This document shows positions 9,071-18,277 of a stretch of 64,000 nucleotides of DNA, in pieces (position 1 is the first letter of the stretch; each line of letters opens with the position of its first letter). Origin of the DNA: Pedobacter riviphilus (GTDB lineage: Bacteria; Bacteroidota; Bacteroidia; Sphingobacteriales; Sphingobacteriaceae). The stretch is from positions 2,604,001 to 2,668,000 of the forward strand of contig NZ_CP061171.1 in NCBI RefSeq assembly GCF_014692875.1, given 5' to 3'. The notes under the pieces were generated by a model, which searched no databases, was not told the DNA's origin, and worked only from the letters and a program-made list of their open reading frames with translations. Both the position numbers and the translations under genes were made by a program.

Positions 9071-10164
9071 TTAAGTAAAGGTAAGATTACGGTAAAATGC
9101 TTTTCAGTTTTAGTAATTACGACTTCTGGCGCATGGAGCAAACGATAACGATCCCTGATATTACCAAGGCCGATACCGGTACCATTCAAATGGGTCAACA
9201 ACGGTTTCAATTCATTGGAAACTAAGATTTCGTTTCCCTTTGGTGACTTAATTTCGATCATCAAGGGGTCTGATTTTACTGTTCGGTTATGCTTGATGGC
9301 ATTTTCTACCAAAAGTTGTAATGACATGGGCGGTATCATCGCATCTTTACTGATCTGCGCAAGATTGATGTCAAATGAGATACCCGAACCGATCCGTACC
9401 CTGGTCAAAAATAAATATGACTCTAAAAACTTAAGTTCTTCCGCAACCGAAATCTTATCTTTTTTTGAATTGACCAATAAATAACGGTATACCTTAGCGA
9501 AATTCTCTGCATATTCAAAGCCTTTTTGCTGATCCTGTAAGATCTGCTCTGCCAGAACACTCAGGTTGTTGAATACAAAATGTGGGTCGATCTGTAGCCT
9601 CAAAGCGTAAAGTTCGGCTTCACTGGCAGCCTGTTTGTGCTGGGCTGCATTTACTTCAAGTTCGAGTGCCAACGTTGCTGTTTTCTTCCAGTTCGTCAGG
9701 AAATAATAACCAATATTGCCCGCCATGATCAACAATGAAAGAATAACTGCTGAAGTTAGAAACTGCGAGAAAAGCCGGAGTTCTTCTCTTGAATAACTTG
9801 GTTCTTTTTCCAAAAAAATGACAACATAAACCAGGTGCATGAGGTGAACCGAAATAATAGCAATAATGGTCTGTAAAAGCGTTTGGACAAATAGCCGTAT
9901 TCCTGATTTTTTTTCCCAGGTTAACCAGCCATCAAGTTTACGGTCTATCCAGAAACTGATCACCGTGAGCAGCAAAACATATATGTAAGTGTATAGGGTA
10001 TCGCGAAGTGCAATCCAGCCCGGGCTAGCGTAATAATCTTTCCAGTAGGGGTCGTATGGATCTACCAGGTATGAAAGCAAGGTCAGAATCACCAGCGCGA
10101 CCAGACTTACTATGATCATATGGTGTACTGGTATTTTCTCCCTTGTATATTTTGTTTTTCCCAT
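9067..10164 (-). CDS. LytS-family membrane sensor histidine kinase
   Basis: A longer frame begins inside the preceding efflux gene, but the Met at 10164 lies in the gap after it and directly before MGKTKYTREK, so 365 residues are proposed. Four hydrophobic segments (about 14-34, 56-73, 91-119 and 132-156) precede a short coiled coil. Then comes the His_kinase domain with the phospho-acceptor H195 in QIDPHFVFNNL, followed by an HATPase with the N-box LLVENAIKHN and GTGIGLGNI. The arrangement is that of LytS-type kinases, which phosphorylate LytTR regulators such as the one encoded next. It starts 46 bases after the OMF gene, so it is probably co-transcribed with the pump. Confidence 0.88.
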   Translation of the reverse strand: MGKTKYTREKIPVHHMIIVSLVALVILTLLSYLVDPYDPYWKDYYASPGWIALRDTLYTYIYVLLLTVISFWIDRKLDGWLTWEKKSGIRLFVQTLLQTIIAIISVHLMHLVYVVIFLEKEPSYSREELRLFSQFLTSAVILSLLIMAGNIGYYFLTNWKKTATLALELEVNAAQHKQAASEAELYALRLQIDPHFVFNNLSVLAEQILQDQQKGFEYAENFAKVYRYLLVNSKKDKISVAEELKFLESYLFLTRVRIGSGISFDINLAQISKDAMIPPMSLQLLVENAIKHNRTVKSDPLMIEIKSPKGNEILVSNELKPLLTHLNGTGIGLGNIRDRYRLLHAPEVVITKTEKHFTVILPLLK

Positions 10165-10210
10165 GGTGTAAAAATAAGCTTTGCCAGCCTCAGTGGCAAA
10201 GCTATTCGTA

Positions 10211-11620
10211 TTATTGCAGTCCTCCGCCCAGGCTTCGGTATAAATCAACAGCAGACTGGAGTTTTTCCAGGCGTATATTGGTTCGCTCAAGTTCAGTCTG
10301 CAGCAGATTATTCTGTGCCGTGATGATTTCCAGATAGGTTGCCATTCCATTTTGGTAAAGTAGCGAAGCATCTTTCGCTGCCTTTTGCAAAGCCACCAGC
10401 TTTTCATCAATCAATATCAACCGTTCTGCGGTACGTTTCTGTTTTTCCAATGCATCGCTAACCTCACCTACCGCGGCCAGTACGCGCTGTTTAAACTGAA
10501 GTACAGCCTTTTCCTGCTCCAGGGAGGCACGCTCATAAGCTGTCTTAAGCGATCTCTTCTGAAATATGGGCTGGGTGAGATTAACTGCCAGATTTTTTGC
10601 CAACGATCCAGGGAGATTGAACCAGGAGTTCAGTTTAAATGAATTGGCGCCAATAGATGGGGTTAGGCTAAATGAAGGATACATCGCCACTTTTGACAGA
10701 CCTAGTTTGGCCTGTGCATTCATTACGGCCCATTCCGCTGCTTTTACATCGGGCCTTCTGCTGAGCAGCCTTACAGGTAGTGAACTACCGAAGCCTTCGT
10801 TAAACACAGTAACACTAAAATCTGGTTTTCTGTAAATAGGAGACGGAAATTCACCGCATAAAATGCTCAGTGCATTTTCCTGTATAGCGACATTTTGTTT
10901 TACAAGAGGAACCAATAATTCAGCAGTTTTCAGCTGTGCCTTTGCCTGCTGAATGGCCAATGAATTTACCTGTCCGGCCTTGTACTGCAGGATAGTCATC
11001 TTTAACGTACTGTCGCTCAAAACCTTATTTCGATCTGCAATTCTTAACTGTTCATCAAGAGATAGCAAATTATAGTATGCCTGGGCTACCTGAGCAATAA
11101 TCCTGGTTTGCAAAGCCCTCGCACTTTCCTTGTTTGCCATTAAATCAGCATACGCACCATCTTGCTGCATTGCCGCCTTGCCCCAAATATCAGCCTCCCA
11201 GGATACCCTCAACTGCGCATTGTAATCATCGATATAGCTCGTTTTGGTAAACTGCTCGCTCAGCGAACCGTTTAATGAGTTTTTAGACATCCAGTTTCTT
11301 GCCCCCGTTACATTCAGATCAAGGGTTGGCAGGAGTGCTTGTTTGGCTTCCTTTAATCCAGCCTCTAGCTGTTTTATGGTGAGCTGGGCAACTGCCAGAT
11401 CATTATTGCGTTTTAAGGACATCGAGATCAAGTGCTGTAATTTTTCATCACTGAAAAAAGATTTCCAAGGAAGGCTCAGGGAATCACCGGTAAGCGATGA
11501 AGATTCCCTATAGCTTTTGGGCATTTGTATAGATGGCTTAACCTGAGGCTTCCTCAGCAAACAAGATGAAAAAAACATGATGCCAAATGCCAACAATATT
11601 AAATTCTGTACTCGAATCAT
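10211..11620 (-). CDS. RND efflux outer-membrane channel, OprM/NodT-like lipoprotein
   Basis: 469 residues. An N-terminal lipoprotein signal ends FFSSC with the lipid-bearing Cys at residue 20. The rest is a duplicated OEP (TolC-like) helical repeat with the usual features: LPWKSFFSDEKLQHLI near the start, long heptad-rich helices, SLLYQNGMATYLEI in the second repeat and a terminal AVDLYRSLGGG. The protein forms the trimeric exit duct of a tripartite pump together with the adaptor and permease encoded just upstream. Only 5 bases separate it from the permease gene. The exported compound cannot be predicted. Confidence 0.92.
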   Translation of the reverse strand: MIRVQNLILLAFGIMFFSSCLLRKPQVKPSIQMPKSYRESSSLTGDSLSLPWKSFFSDEKLQHLISMSLKRNNDLAVAQLTIKQLEAGLKEAKQALLPTLDLNVTGARNWMSKNSLNGSLSEQFTKTSYIDDYNAQLRVSWEADIWGKAAMQQDGAYADLMANKESARALQTRIIAQVAQAYYNLLSLDEQLRIADRNKVLSDSTLKMTILQYKAGQVNSLAIQQAKAQLKTAELLVPLVKQNVAIQENALSILCGEFPSPIYRKPDFSVTVFNEGFGSSLPVRLLSRRPDVKAAEWAVMNAQAKLGLSKVAMYPSFSLTPSIGANSFKLNSWFNLPGSLAKNLAVNLTQPIFQKRSLKTAYERASLEQEKAVLQFKQRVLAAVGEVSDALEKQKRTAERLILIDEKLVALQKAAKDASLLYQNGMATYLEIITAQNNLLQTELERTNIRLEKLQSAVDLYRSLGGGLQ

Positions 11621-11625
11621 TTTAT

Positions 11626-14600
11626 CTAATCTTTAATTTTTTGAACAGAAATTTTTTCCTGCAGATATTGAAATACTATAAATAGCAGCGGAATAACTAT
11701 TACGCCTAACATTACGCCAGAAAGCATGCCCATGGCAGAGCTTACACTGATGGAACGGTTGCCTACTGCGGTTCCTCCAGTGGCAGTCATCAGTGGAATC
11801 ATTCCAACAATAAAAGCAAGTGATGTCATGATGATTGGTCTGAGCCTCGAACGTGCGCCTTCAATGGCCGATTCTATAATCGTTAAACCAGATTGGCGTT
11901 TCTGAATGGCAAATTCCACGATCAGAATAGCATTTTTCGCCAGCAAACCTACCAGCATAATCAGGCCGATCTGTACATAGATGTTATTGTCCAATCCAAT
12001 TGCCTTGATGCCTAGGAAAGCACCTATAACACCCGTAGGAATGGATAACAAAACCGAAAGTGGTAAGAGATAGCTTTCATATTTTGCGGCAAGAATAAAA
12101 AATACGAACAGCAAGCAAACTCCCAAAATTATGACTGTTTGATTGCCACTGGCTTTTTCTTCCAGGCTTAAGCCCGTCCACTCATAGCTATAATCAGCAG
12201 GCAGTTTGGATAGCGTTTCTTCAACCCTTTGCATAACTATCCCATTACTTACTCCTGGTGCCCCGGTAACATTTATATTCAATGAATTGTACAGATTATA
12301 GCGTCCTACCGATTCTGGTCCATATACTTTGTGCAGGGTTACCAGTGTAGATGCAGGGACCATCTGTCCATCTTCGCTTTTTACAAAGATCTCCTGAAAG
12401 GCGTGAGCATCCATTCTGAATATTCCGTCTGCCTTAATATTTACCCGGTAAAATTTACCAAACCTGGAGAAGTTCAGCGACTGGTCTCCTGAAAAATAAT
12501 TTTGGACAACGCTCAGCAGATTGCTTACACCAACTCCCATTTGTTTTGCCTTATCTTCATTCACTTCCAGTTCAAGTTGAGGATAATCGGCCCTAAAGGT
12601 GGTATATGCCATGGCTATGCCGGGCTTTTTTGAAAGTTCTCCGATAATCTGATCGGCCTTTTGTTTAAGTTGCTGCGAATTACGCCCCATACGATCCTGC
12701 AAGGCAAATTCGGCACCACCGGTTACACCATAACCCTCTACAGGCGGCATCCGGAAAGCCATCACTGTACCACCCTTAACGGTGGCAATGGCCTGGTTAA
12801 CCTGGCCCATAATCTCATTAATGTCTTTTACCTTACCCCGTTCTTTAATAGGTTTTACCGTAACAAAACCCATTGCATAAGAAGGACCTGCTGCATTGCT
12901 CAATAAATTAAATCCGGTAATGGAGGTATTTTCGCCCACCGCCTCGATTTTTGCCAGTTTTTCGCCAATTTCTTTGGTTATCTGGGTAGTTCTATTAAGG
13001 CCGGTTCCTGGCGGCATAGTCAGCGAAAACATAAACATTCCATCATCTTCCTCTGGCACAAAACTTTTTGGAGTGATTACCATCAACCAGACAGCTATTC
13101 CAATAGTTAATGTGATAAGCCCTGCTGAAATCCATTTTTTTGAAATTAAAAACCGCAACCCACTAATATATCTGTTCGTTAAATGATTAAAACCAGCATT
13201 GAAAGCTTTAAAAAAGCGACCTTTTACTCCAGTGGGCTTGGTCTGTGCTGCACCACTATGATGATTGTTTTTTAACAGAATTGCACATAATGCGGGCGTG
13301 AGTGTAAGGGCGTTAACAGCTGATATTACAATAGCAATGGCCAATGTATAGGCAAACTGTTTGTAAAAAAGCCCAGCCGATCCAGACATGAATCCAATTG
13401 GAATAAAAACTGCTGCCATTACCAGGGTTATTGATATTACTGCCGCGGTAATCTCGCTCATTGCCGATTTTGTGGCCGCACGGCCGCTTAAATCCGAAGT
13501 TTCCATCTTACTGTGAACGGCTTCAACTACTACAATGGCATCATCCACTACGATTCCAATGGCCAGTACCAGCGCAAAAAGTGTCAGTACATTTATAGTA
13601 AACCCTAAAAGCAATAAAAAGAAAAAAGTTCCAACAATAGCTACAGGCACTGCAATAGCAGGAATAATGGTTGATCTGATGTCCTGAAGAAACAGGAAAA
13701 CAACGATAAACACCAGGATAAATGCTTCTATCAAAGTAGTTTTAACCTGGCTGATAGAAAGATCGAGCTTTTCTTTTGTACTCAAAATCTTTGAAAAATG
13801 AATCCCGGCGGGAAAGTCTTTTCCAGTTTTTTAATTTCAACATCTACTCCCTTTTCAATTTCATTTGCATTGGATCCCGTTGTTTGGTTAATGGCAATAG
13901 TAACCGCGTTACGGTTATTCGATTTATTAGCACCCGAATAACTTGTTGAACCAAATTCCACACGTGCCACATCTTTCAGGCGGATCACACTGCCTCCATT
14001 TCGTTTAACAACCATACGTTCGTAATCCTGAACAAGGTTTTTCTTTCCTTTGTAACGAATTACATATTCCAAGGCGGCATTAGAATCCTCGCCCAGTTTT
14101 CCCGGAGCAGCCTCAAGGCTTTGATCTGCAATAGCATTTGATACATCAGCAGGAACAAGCCCCAAAGAAGCCATTTTACGTGGGTTCAACCAAACACGCA
14201 TAGAATAATCTTTTGTACCAAATACCTGGGCCTGGCCTACCCCTGGCACACGTTTAATCTGCGGAATTAAATTGATGTTTGCATAGTTTTGCAGAAAAAG
14301 CTCATCATACTTTTTATTGTCATCAGTATACAGATTAAAGATCATAATCATACTGTTCTGCTGTTTTGAAGTGGTAAGCCCCGTGCGGATTACTTCCTGT
14401 GGCAGGATAGATGTAGCCTGTTGTACCCTATTCTGCACATTTACGGCCGCCTGGTCTGCATTTACACCTTGCTTAAAAATAATGGATATAGAAAATGAGC
14501 CATCGTTTGATGCCGTAGATTTAATGTACTGCATGTTCTCAACACCATTAATCTGTTCTTCTAACGGCGTGACTACCGAACGGATAACAGCCTCACTGTT

Positions 14601-14756
14601 CCCTCCGGGATAGGAGCCCGAAACCATTACTGTGGGTGGAGAAATATCCGGAAATCTCGTTAGCGAAAGGCGGCTTAATCCGATTATGCCCAGAATCACA
14701 ATGATAATGGAAATAACGGTTGCAAATACCGGCCTGTCTATTATTTTTTGTAACAT
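11626..14756 (-). CDS. RND (HAE1/AcrB-type) efflux permease, interrupted by a one-base frameshift
   Basis: Two frames, 14756-13782 (324 residues) and 13785-11626 (719 residues, nominal TTG start), together give the normal AcrB-type length; adding one G at 13804-13806 yields 1043 residues in one frame. The first part has TM1 (VFATVISIIIVILGIIGL) and the porter subdomains. The second starts at TM2 and contains GIVVDDAIVVVEAV with the proton-relay Asp pair, LLAKNAILIVEFA and the remaining membrane helices. The proton-driven pump exports drugs or other amphiphiles with the neighbouring adaptor and channel. The break falls between the porter domain and TM2. As the frame is otherwise perfect, I judge it a sequencing error or a very recent mutation. 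Confidence 0.88.
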
Positions 14757-14775
14757 AAAATTTCGATGAAAAAGT

Positions 14776-15909
14776 TTAAGATTTTGTTTTGATCTTTGGT
14801 TTTACCTGAATGCCATCATATAGCACATCAATCCGGTTAATGGCAATCTGTTCGCCATTTTTCAAGCCCGATCTGACTATATAGTTATCACCACTCTCCG
14901 CTTTTATTTCGATTGGGATCAATCTCACCTTACTGCTATCGGCCAGGCGGTAAACAAAAAACTTATCCTGTATGTCTTTAACAGCAGCTTTAGGTACCAA
15001 GAGGATATTCGATAGCGATTCTTCTATTACCACATTGGCTGAGCCGCCAGAGCGCAAAATTCTTTTCGGATTATTGAACACGGCTTTTATACTAACTGTT
15101 CCGGTAACCCGGTCAACGTTTCCACTAGCTACCTGTAGCTTACCATTTTCAGGGTATTGCTGCCCGTCGGCAGTAACCAGGCCAATGTTTATTTTGGCAG
15201 TTCTATCTGCACTTCCCGAATTCAGGCGCATAAATTCTGCCTCACTAAGCGAGAAATATACATATACGGTACTAATATCTGAAAGCGTGGTTAGTGGAGT
15301 CGCATCAGTTGCAGAGATCAAGTTTCCCACGCGGTTTGGAATCCTGCCAATATAGCCGCTTACCGGCGCTTTGATCAGTGCAAAACCGGCGTTTATTTTT
15401 GACGCTCCAAAAGTAGCCTTCGCCTGGGCTACCTGTGCGGTAGCAGCTTGCAGGTTAGCTTCAGCCGTCTTCAGTTGTACTGGCGACACAACGCTTCCGC
15501 CAACAAGCGATTTCATTTTTTCTACTTCGATCCGGACGCTAGCATGCGTGGCAATTGCAGCCTGCAAAGCGGCAGAACTGTTACTAACCTGCTCCTGAAA
15601 AACTTCTGACTTGATTTTAAAAAGCAACTGTCCTTTCTGCACATAATCGCCCTCTTTAACGAATATTTTCTCCAGGTAACCGCTCACCTGGGCTTTGATA
15701 TCAACATTCACGAGCCCTTCAATATTCCCCGGATAGGTTTGTTTAACTGTTGCAGTATCTGGGTTTAAGGTAATAAAGTCAGTTTCCAAAGCCTGCGGCT
15801 GTTCTGTAGAAGTATTTTGAGGCCTTTGGCTACATCCCACCCATAATAAAGAAAAGCAGAGCCAGCTTAAGGATTTTTTTGTTATACTCATTTTCATGAT
15901 AATCTTCAA
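14776..15909 (-). CDS. RND efflux periplasmic adaptor (membrane fusion protein)
   Basis: 377 residues with a lipoprotein signal ending LLWVGCSQ (Cys26); the start may be one of the next two Met codons at residues 5 or 7. Domain order is as in AcrA/MexA: a biotinyl-lipoyl half (VDIKAQVSGYLEKIFVKEGD), an alpha-helical hairpin (about 100-170), the second lipoyl half (ALIKAPVSGYIGRI), a beta-barrel and a membrane-proximal domain. It is the first gene of the operon, 19 bases before the permease, which fits the usual adaptor-permease-channel order. Its role is to connect permease and outer-membrane channel. Confidence 0.92.
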   Translation of the reverse strand: MKIIMKMSITKKSLSWLCFSLLWVGCSQRPQNTSTEQPQALETDFITLNPDTATVKQTYPGNIEGLVNVDIKAQVSGYLEKIFVKEGDYVQKGQLLFKIKSEVFQEQVSNSSAALQAAIATHASVRIEVEKMKSLVGGSVVSPVQLKTAEANLQAATAQVAQAKATFGASKINAGFALIKAPVSGYIGRIPNRVGNLISATDATPLTTLSDISTVYVYFSLSEAEFMRLNSGSADRTAKINIGLVTADGQQYPENGKLQVASGNVDRVTGTVSIKAVFNNPKRILRSGGSANVVIEESLSNILLVPKAAVKDIQDKFFVYRLADSSKVRLIPIEIKAESGDNYIVRSGLKNGEQIAINRIDVLYDGIQVKPKIKTKS

Positions 15910-16095
15910 AAGTAGAAACAGGCCCTATTACCTGTTTGGCTACAAAATAAAGACGCATTGGGACGATTCTTATCCGAAATCATACCCAAGCGTAGAAAAT
16001 AGCTACCTAAACGTGATATATCTACACTGGGCCGAACATCTGCAAAAGAACTTTTTACCTAGCCGCTACAACCATTTACCGACGCTTTGTTGGAT

Positions 16096-16410
16096 TTAAT
16101 CGTGAGTATTGAAAACGAAGATTATTTCAAAATTATAGGCGTGAGCGATAGCTTCTGCCTTGTCTGTGTAATAGACTGCCTTTTTCTGCTTTTTAACGGA
16201 TCTACCCTTAGTATCCTGTATTTTTTCCCTATACCTGCGGTCAAGTTTTTCGCCATGGTGACCAATTAAAATCGGTTGCCCCATGGGAATGCCCGAGGCC
16301 ATCTCTGCGGCCGAGTTGTAAAGCTGGTCGGATTCTTTTTCGTTTTTAGCAGCCTTGGTTTTCGCATAGTTAATGCGGCGATCCCTGCGCTCATTAAAAT
16401 CGTGTTTCAT
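16096..16410 (-). pseudogene. DUF3560 protein, 3'-truncated
   Basis: The first 85 or so residues match the DUF3560 pattern found on Bacteroidota integrative elements: NERRDRRINYAKTKAAKNE, then MASGIPMGQPILIGHHGEKL and YTDKAEAI. After that the sequence runs into unrelated residues (AHAYNFEIIFVFNTHD) and stops at 104, whereas members known to me are more than twice as long. The downstream part has been deleted. Function of the family is unknown; it usually sits in accessory regions of conjugative elements, which fits the two genes upstream. This is a remnant rather than a working gene. Confidence 0.7.
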
Positions 16411-16472
16411 CTCTCAAAAATTAGATCAAAAAATAAATGCCCCTTGGTTTCATGCCAAAGGGCATCAACATT

Positions 16473-17054
16473 TTAAGCAGGGATAATGATTTCGCTTTCA
16501 ATCTCCGCCAATTTATCTACGCAAAGACGGTTAACATCAGCCGCCACCGCTTTAATGATAAAAGGATTTTTGGTTGAAAACTCCCTGCCATTATCATCTT
16601 CAATGGTCAGCGTACAACTCTGAAAGAAATTAACATGTGTTTCCTCCGCATCATCCTGCTGCGCCACCTCGAAAGCCGCTAAGGTGTCGATGGTTTCCAA
16701 CAACTTGCCCCTTTGATTGATGCGGCGTGTCAGATCCAAAGCCAGTTTAATGGTAGAATCCAGATTTCTAACAGGCTTAAGCTCCACCGCAGGTGTTTTA
16801 CCCTCTGTTTTATCCACAGACTCCGTTTTCCCGTTTTCGGTATCCAATTTAGCCTGCAGGGTTTCTACCTTAGCTACATCGCCCGCTTTCACTACTGCTT
16901 TTCCACCATTCGAGGATTTATCAAAATCCTTGTTCGGTTCAATCGCACCGCTGCCTTTAGCAGCGACAGCATCACCACTAGCTAAGCTATTAGCTTTATG
17001 ATCAACCGGACTATTATTTGCAATTGCACTAGAATTAATTACTGTCGTTTTCAT
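16473..17054 (-). CDS. Hypothetical protein of a mobile-element accessory region
   Basis: 193 residues with no signal peptide. The first 95 residues are low-complexity, rich in Ala, Lys, Asn and Ser, and probably disordered. The second half (from LKPVRNLDSTIKLALDLT) looks folded, with a conserved-looking helix INQRGKLLETIDTLAAFE and a strand segment FFQSCTLTIEDDNGREFS. I recall similar proteins next to DUF3560 genes on Bacteroidota integrative elements, but know no function. It is intact and lies 62 bases upstream of the DUF3560 remnant in the same direction. Confidence 0.65.
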   Translation of the reverse strand: MKTTVINSSAIANNSPVDHKANSLASGDAVAAKGSGAIEPNKDFDKSSNGGKAVVKAGDVAKVETLQAKLDTENGKTESVDKTEGKTPAVELKPVRNLDSTIKLALDLTRRINQRGKLLETIDTLAAFEVAQQDDAEETHVNFFQSCTLTIEDDNGREFSTKNPFIIKAVAADVNRLCVDKLAEIESEIIIPA

Positions 17055-17513
17055 AATTTTTAAAATTTAACTGTGAAGAAAAAATTGAAACAGCCGCCAT
17101 CAGCAGCCAATCTCCTGAACGCCTATGGCGCTAGCAAGATCAAAAAACTAGGATCGGTGGGCTTCTGCATTTTTCCGTGTTCATGATACTATGGGTTTAA
17201 AAATATCAGTCGGCAGGAGCCTCCTGCCTTTTTGATAGTCACCCTCACCTGAACACAATCCATTTTTCAAGACAAGACTTTGCGAAAAAAAAACCTCGCG
17301 AGCGCAGCGAAGCAGGGAAGATTTTTTTCCGCAAACCCGCAGGGCACCGGTCTTGACGGAAAATGGATGGTTCAGAAATTTGTGCTCAAAAAGGTAGAAG
17401 CAAAATTTTGAGCACTTAAAGTGCATTAACAGCATTTACCCCCACCTATTCTCCCAGCCTAGAAGAAAAAAACAAAAAAAGCCCCGACCAGAGGCCATGG
17501 CAAAACAACTTCA
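17055..17513. other. Non-coding island DNA with a strong hairpin
   Basis: No credible gene. An 84-codon minus-strand frame (17181-17435) is Cys/Phe-rich and reads like translated non-coding DNA. The stretch contains several A- or T-rich runs and the palindrome at 17212-17228. Similar GC-rich stretches with the words CGCGAGCGCAGCGAAG occur near DUF3560 genes in related elements as I remember them, so it may be a conserved non-coding part of the element. Confidence 0.5.
17212..17233 (+). terminator. Hairpin followed by T-tract
   Basis: GGCAGGAG (17212-17219) and CTCCTGCC (17221-17228) pair almost without loop; rightward the sequence continues TTTTTG. It has the form of an intrinsic terminator for rightward transcription, although no rightward gene precedes it. 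Confidence 0.5.
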
Positions 17514-17770
17514 TCACAAAACAGCCCGGTTCAATCTCCTGGCCAGTTCCATCGCCGCAATAACCAAGGATGATTTAGCAATCCCCATCCGGTGAAACGG
17601 CAAAGCCCGGAAACATCCAGCGCTGCCAAATTCCATAAATCCCCACCCACACTCTCCAATATCCGACAGGATAAATCAATTGCCGATTCATTGGGCGTTC
17701 CAGAACCGATCAACATCGCCAGCAGCTCGCCATCCCTCATTGCAAAGAACCCAATCTGTCTTAAGAAAAG
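17514..17770 (-). pseudogene. RadC-like N-terminal fragment, frameshifted and lacking the JAB domain
   Basis: The translation starts without a Met (a TAA at 17771-17773 precedes it) and reads LLAMLIGSGTPNESAIDLS and LCRFTG, the helix-hairpin-helix part of the RadC family. At 17588-17590 one base is missing; in the shifted frame it continues MGIAKSSLVIAAMELARR and stops at 17514. About 85 residues remain. The C-terminal JAB/MPN metalloprotease-like domain that defines the family is absent. RadC-like genes are frequent passengers of Bacteroidota mobile elements, so this belongs with the DUF3560 remnant. Confidence 0.75.
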
Positions 17771-17940
17771 TTAAGATTTTTTATAGCAAAATAGTTATTG
17801 CATGTGCAAAGAATCTCGCTGGTAACAGCAGATCTAAATATCATCAACTTAAAAAATATTTGATGCTGTTCCTTCAGTTCATACCACTAAATATTCATAT
17901 CACGGAACAACATGATATGACTCGGGACATTCACCCTAGA

Positions 17941-17965
17941 GTTTGCGCCTGTGACGGGCGCAAAC
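17941..17965. repeat. Perfect 9-bp inverted repeat
   Basis: GTTTGCGCC (17941-17949) and GGCGCAAAC (17957-17965) flank a 7-base loop. It lies directly beyond the terminator of the H1-like gene. Neither strand has a T-tract after it, so it is not a simple terminator; it could be a protein site or a relic. Confidence 0.6.
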
Positions 17966-17994
17966 AAAAAAAGCCACTGGTCTCTACCAGTGGC
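17966..17994 (-). terminator. Intrinsic terminator of the H1-like gene
   Basis: GCCACTGG (17973-17980) pairs with CCAGTGGC (17987-17994) around a 6-base loop. Read leftward it is followed by seven T, 25 bases past the stop codon at 18020. Confidence 0.85.
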
Positions 17995-18019
17995 CTTATT
18001 TCGCAAAACAGTTTCCTGT

Positions 18020-18199
18020 TTATTTTGCGTTGTTTTTTTTCTGAGTAACCTCGGCCCTGATCTCCTGAGCCAAAGTTTTAAGGGCCTGCATTGCTTTACG
18101 CACACGTGTACCTGCTGCCCCATTTCCACCACCATAAAATTTCGCTACATCAGCCTCAACTGAAGCGATTACTTCCTGTACCTGTTTGAATTTGTCCAT
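18020..18199 (-). CDS. Histone H1-like small DNA-binding protein
   Basis: 59 residues: begins MDKFKQVQEVIASVEADV, has a middle segment AKFYGGGNGAAGTRVRKAM and a helix-rich basic end (KTLAQEIRAE, then a Lys/Asn tail). This is the pattern of the short Bacteroidota proteins annotated as histone H1 or Hc1-like, thought to bind and condense DNA. ATG and TAA are both clear, the gene has its own terminator, and it follows the SusD gene by 78 bases in the same direction but is probably expressed separately. Role as a nucleoid protein is by family, not shown here. Confidence 0.8.
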   Translation of the reverse strand: MDKFKQVQEVIASVEADVAKFYGGGNGAAGTRVRKAMQALKTLAQEIRAEVTQKKNNAK

Positions 18200-18277
18200 T
18201 TTTTGATTTTTTTTTGGGACTAAACGGTCCCTGGTTAATATTTATTATCTACCTTAATAATTAAAACAAATGATCTT

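Noticed and set aside
9067..10410. 447-codon version of the kinase gene beginning inside the outer-membrane channel gene
   Set aside because: The extra 82 codons are antiphase translation of the channel gene's end; the Met at 10164 begins the recognisable protein and lies in the intergenic gap.
17181..17435. 84-codon frame in the mobile island
   Set aside because: Cys/Phe-rich translation of palindromic non-coding DNA, of a kind often mis-annotated near such elements.
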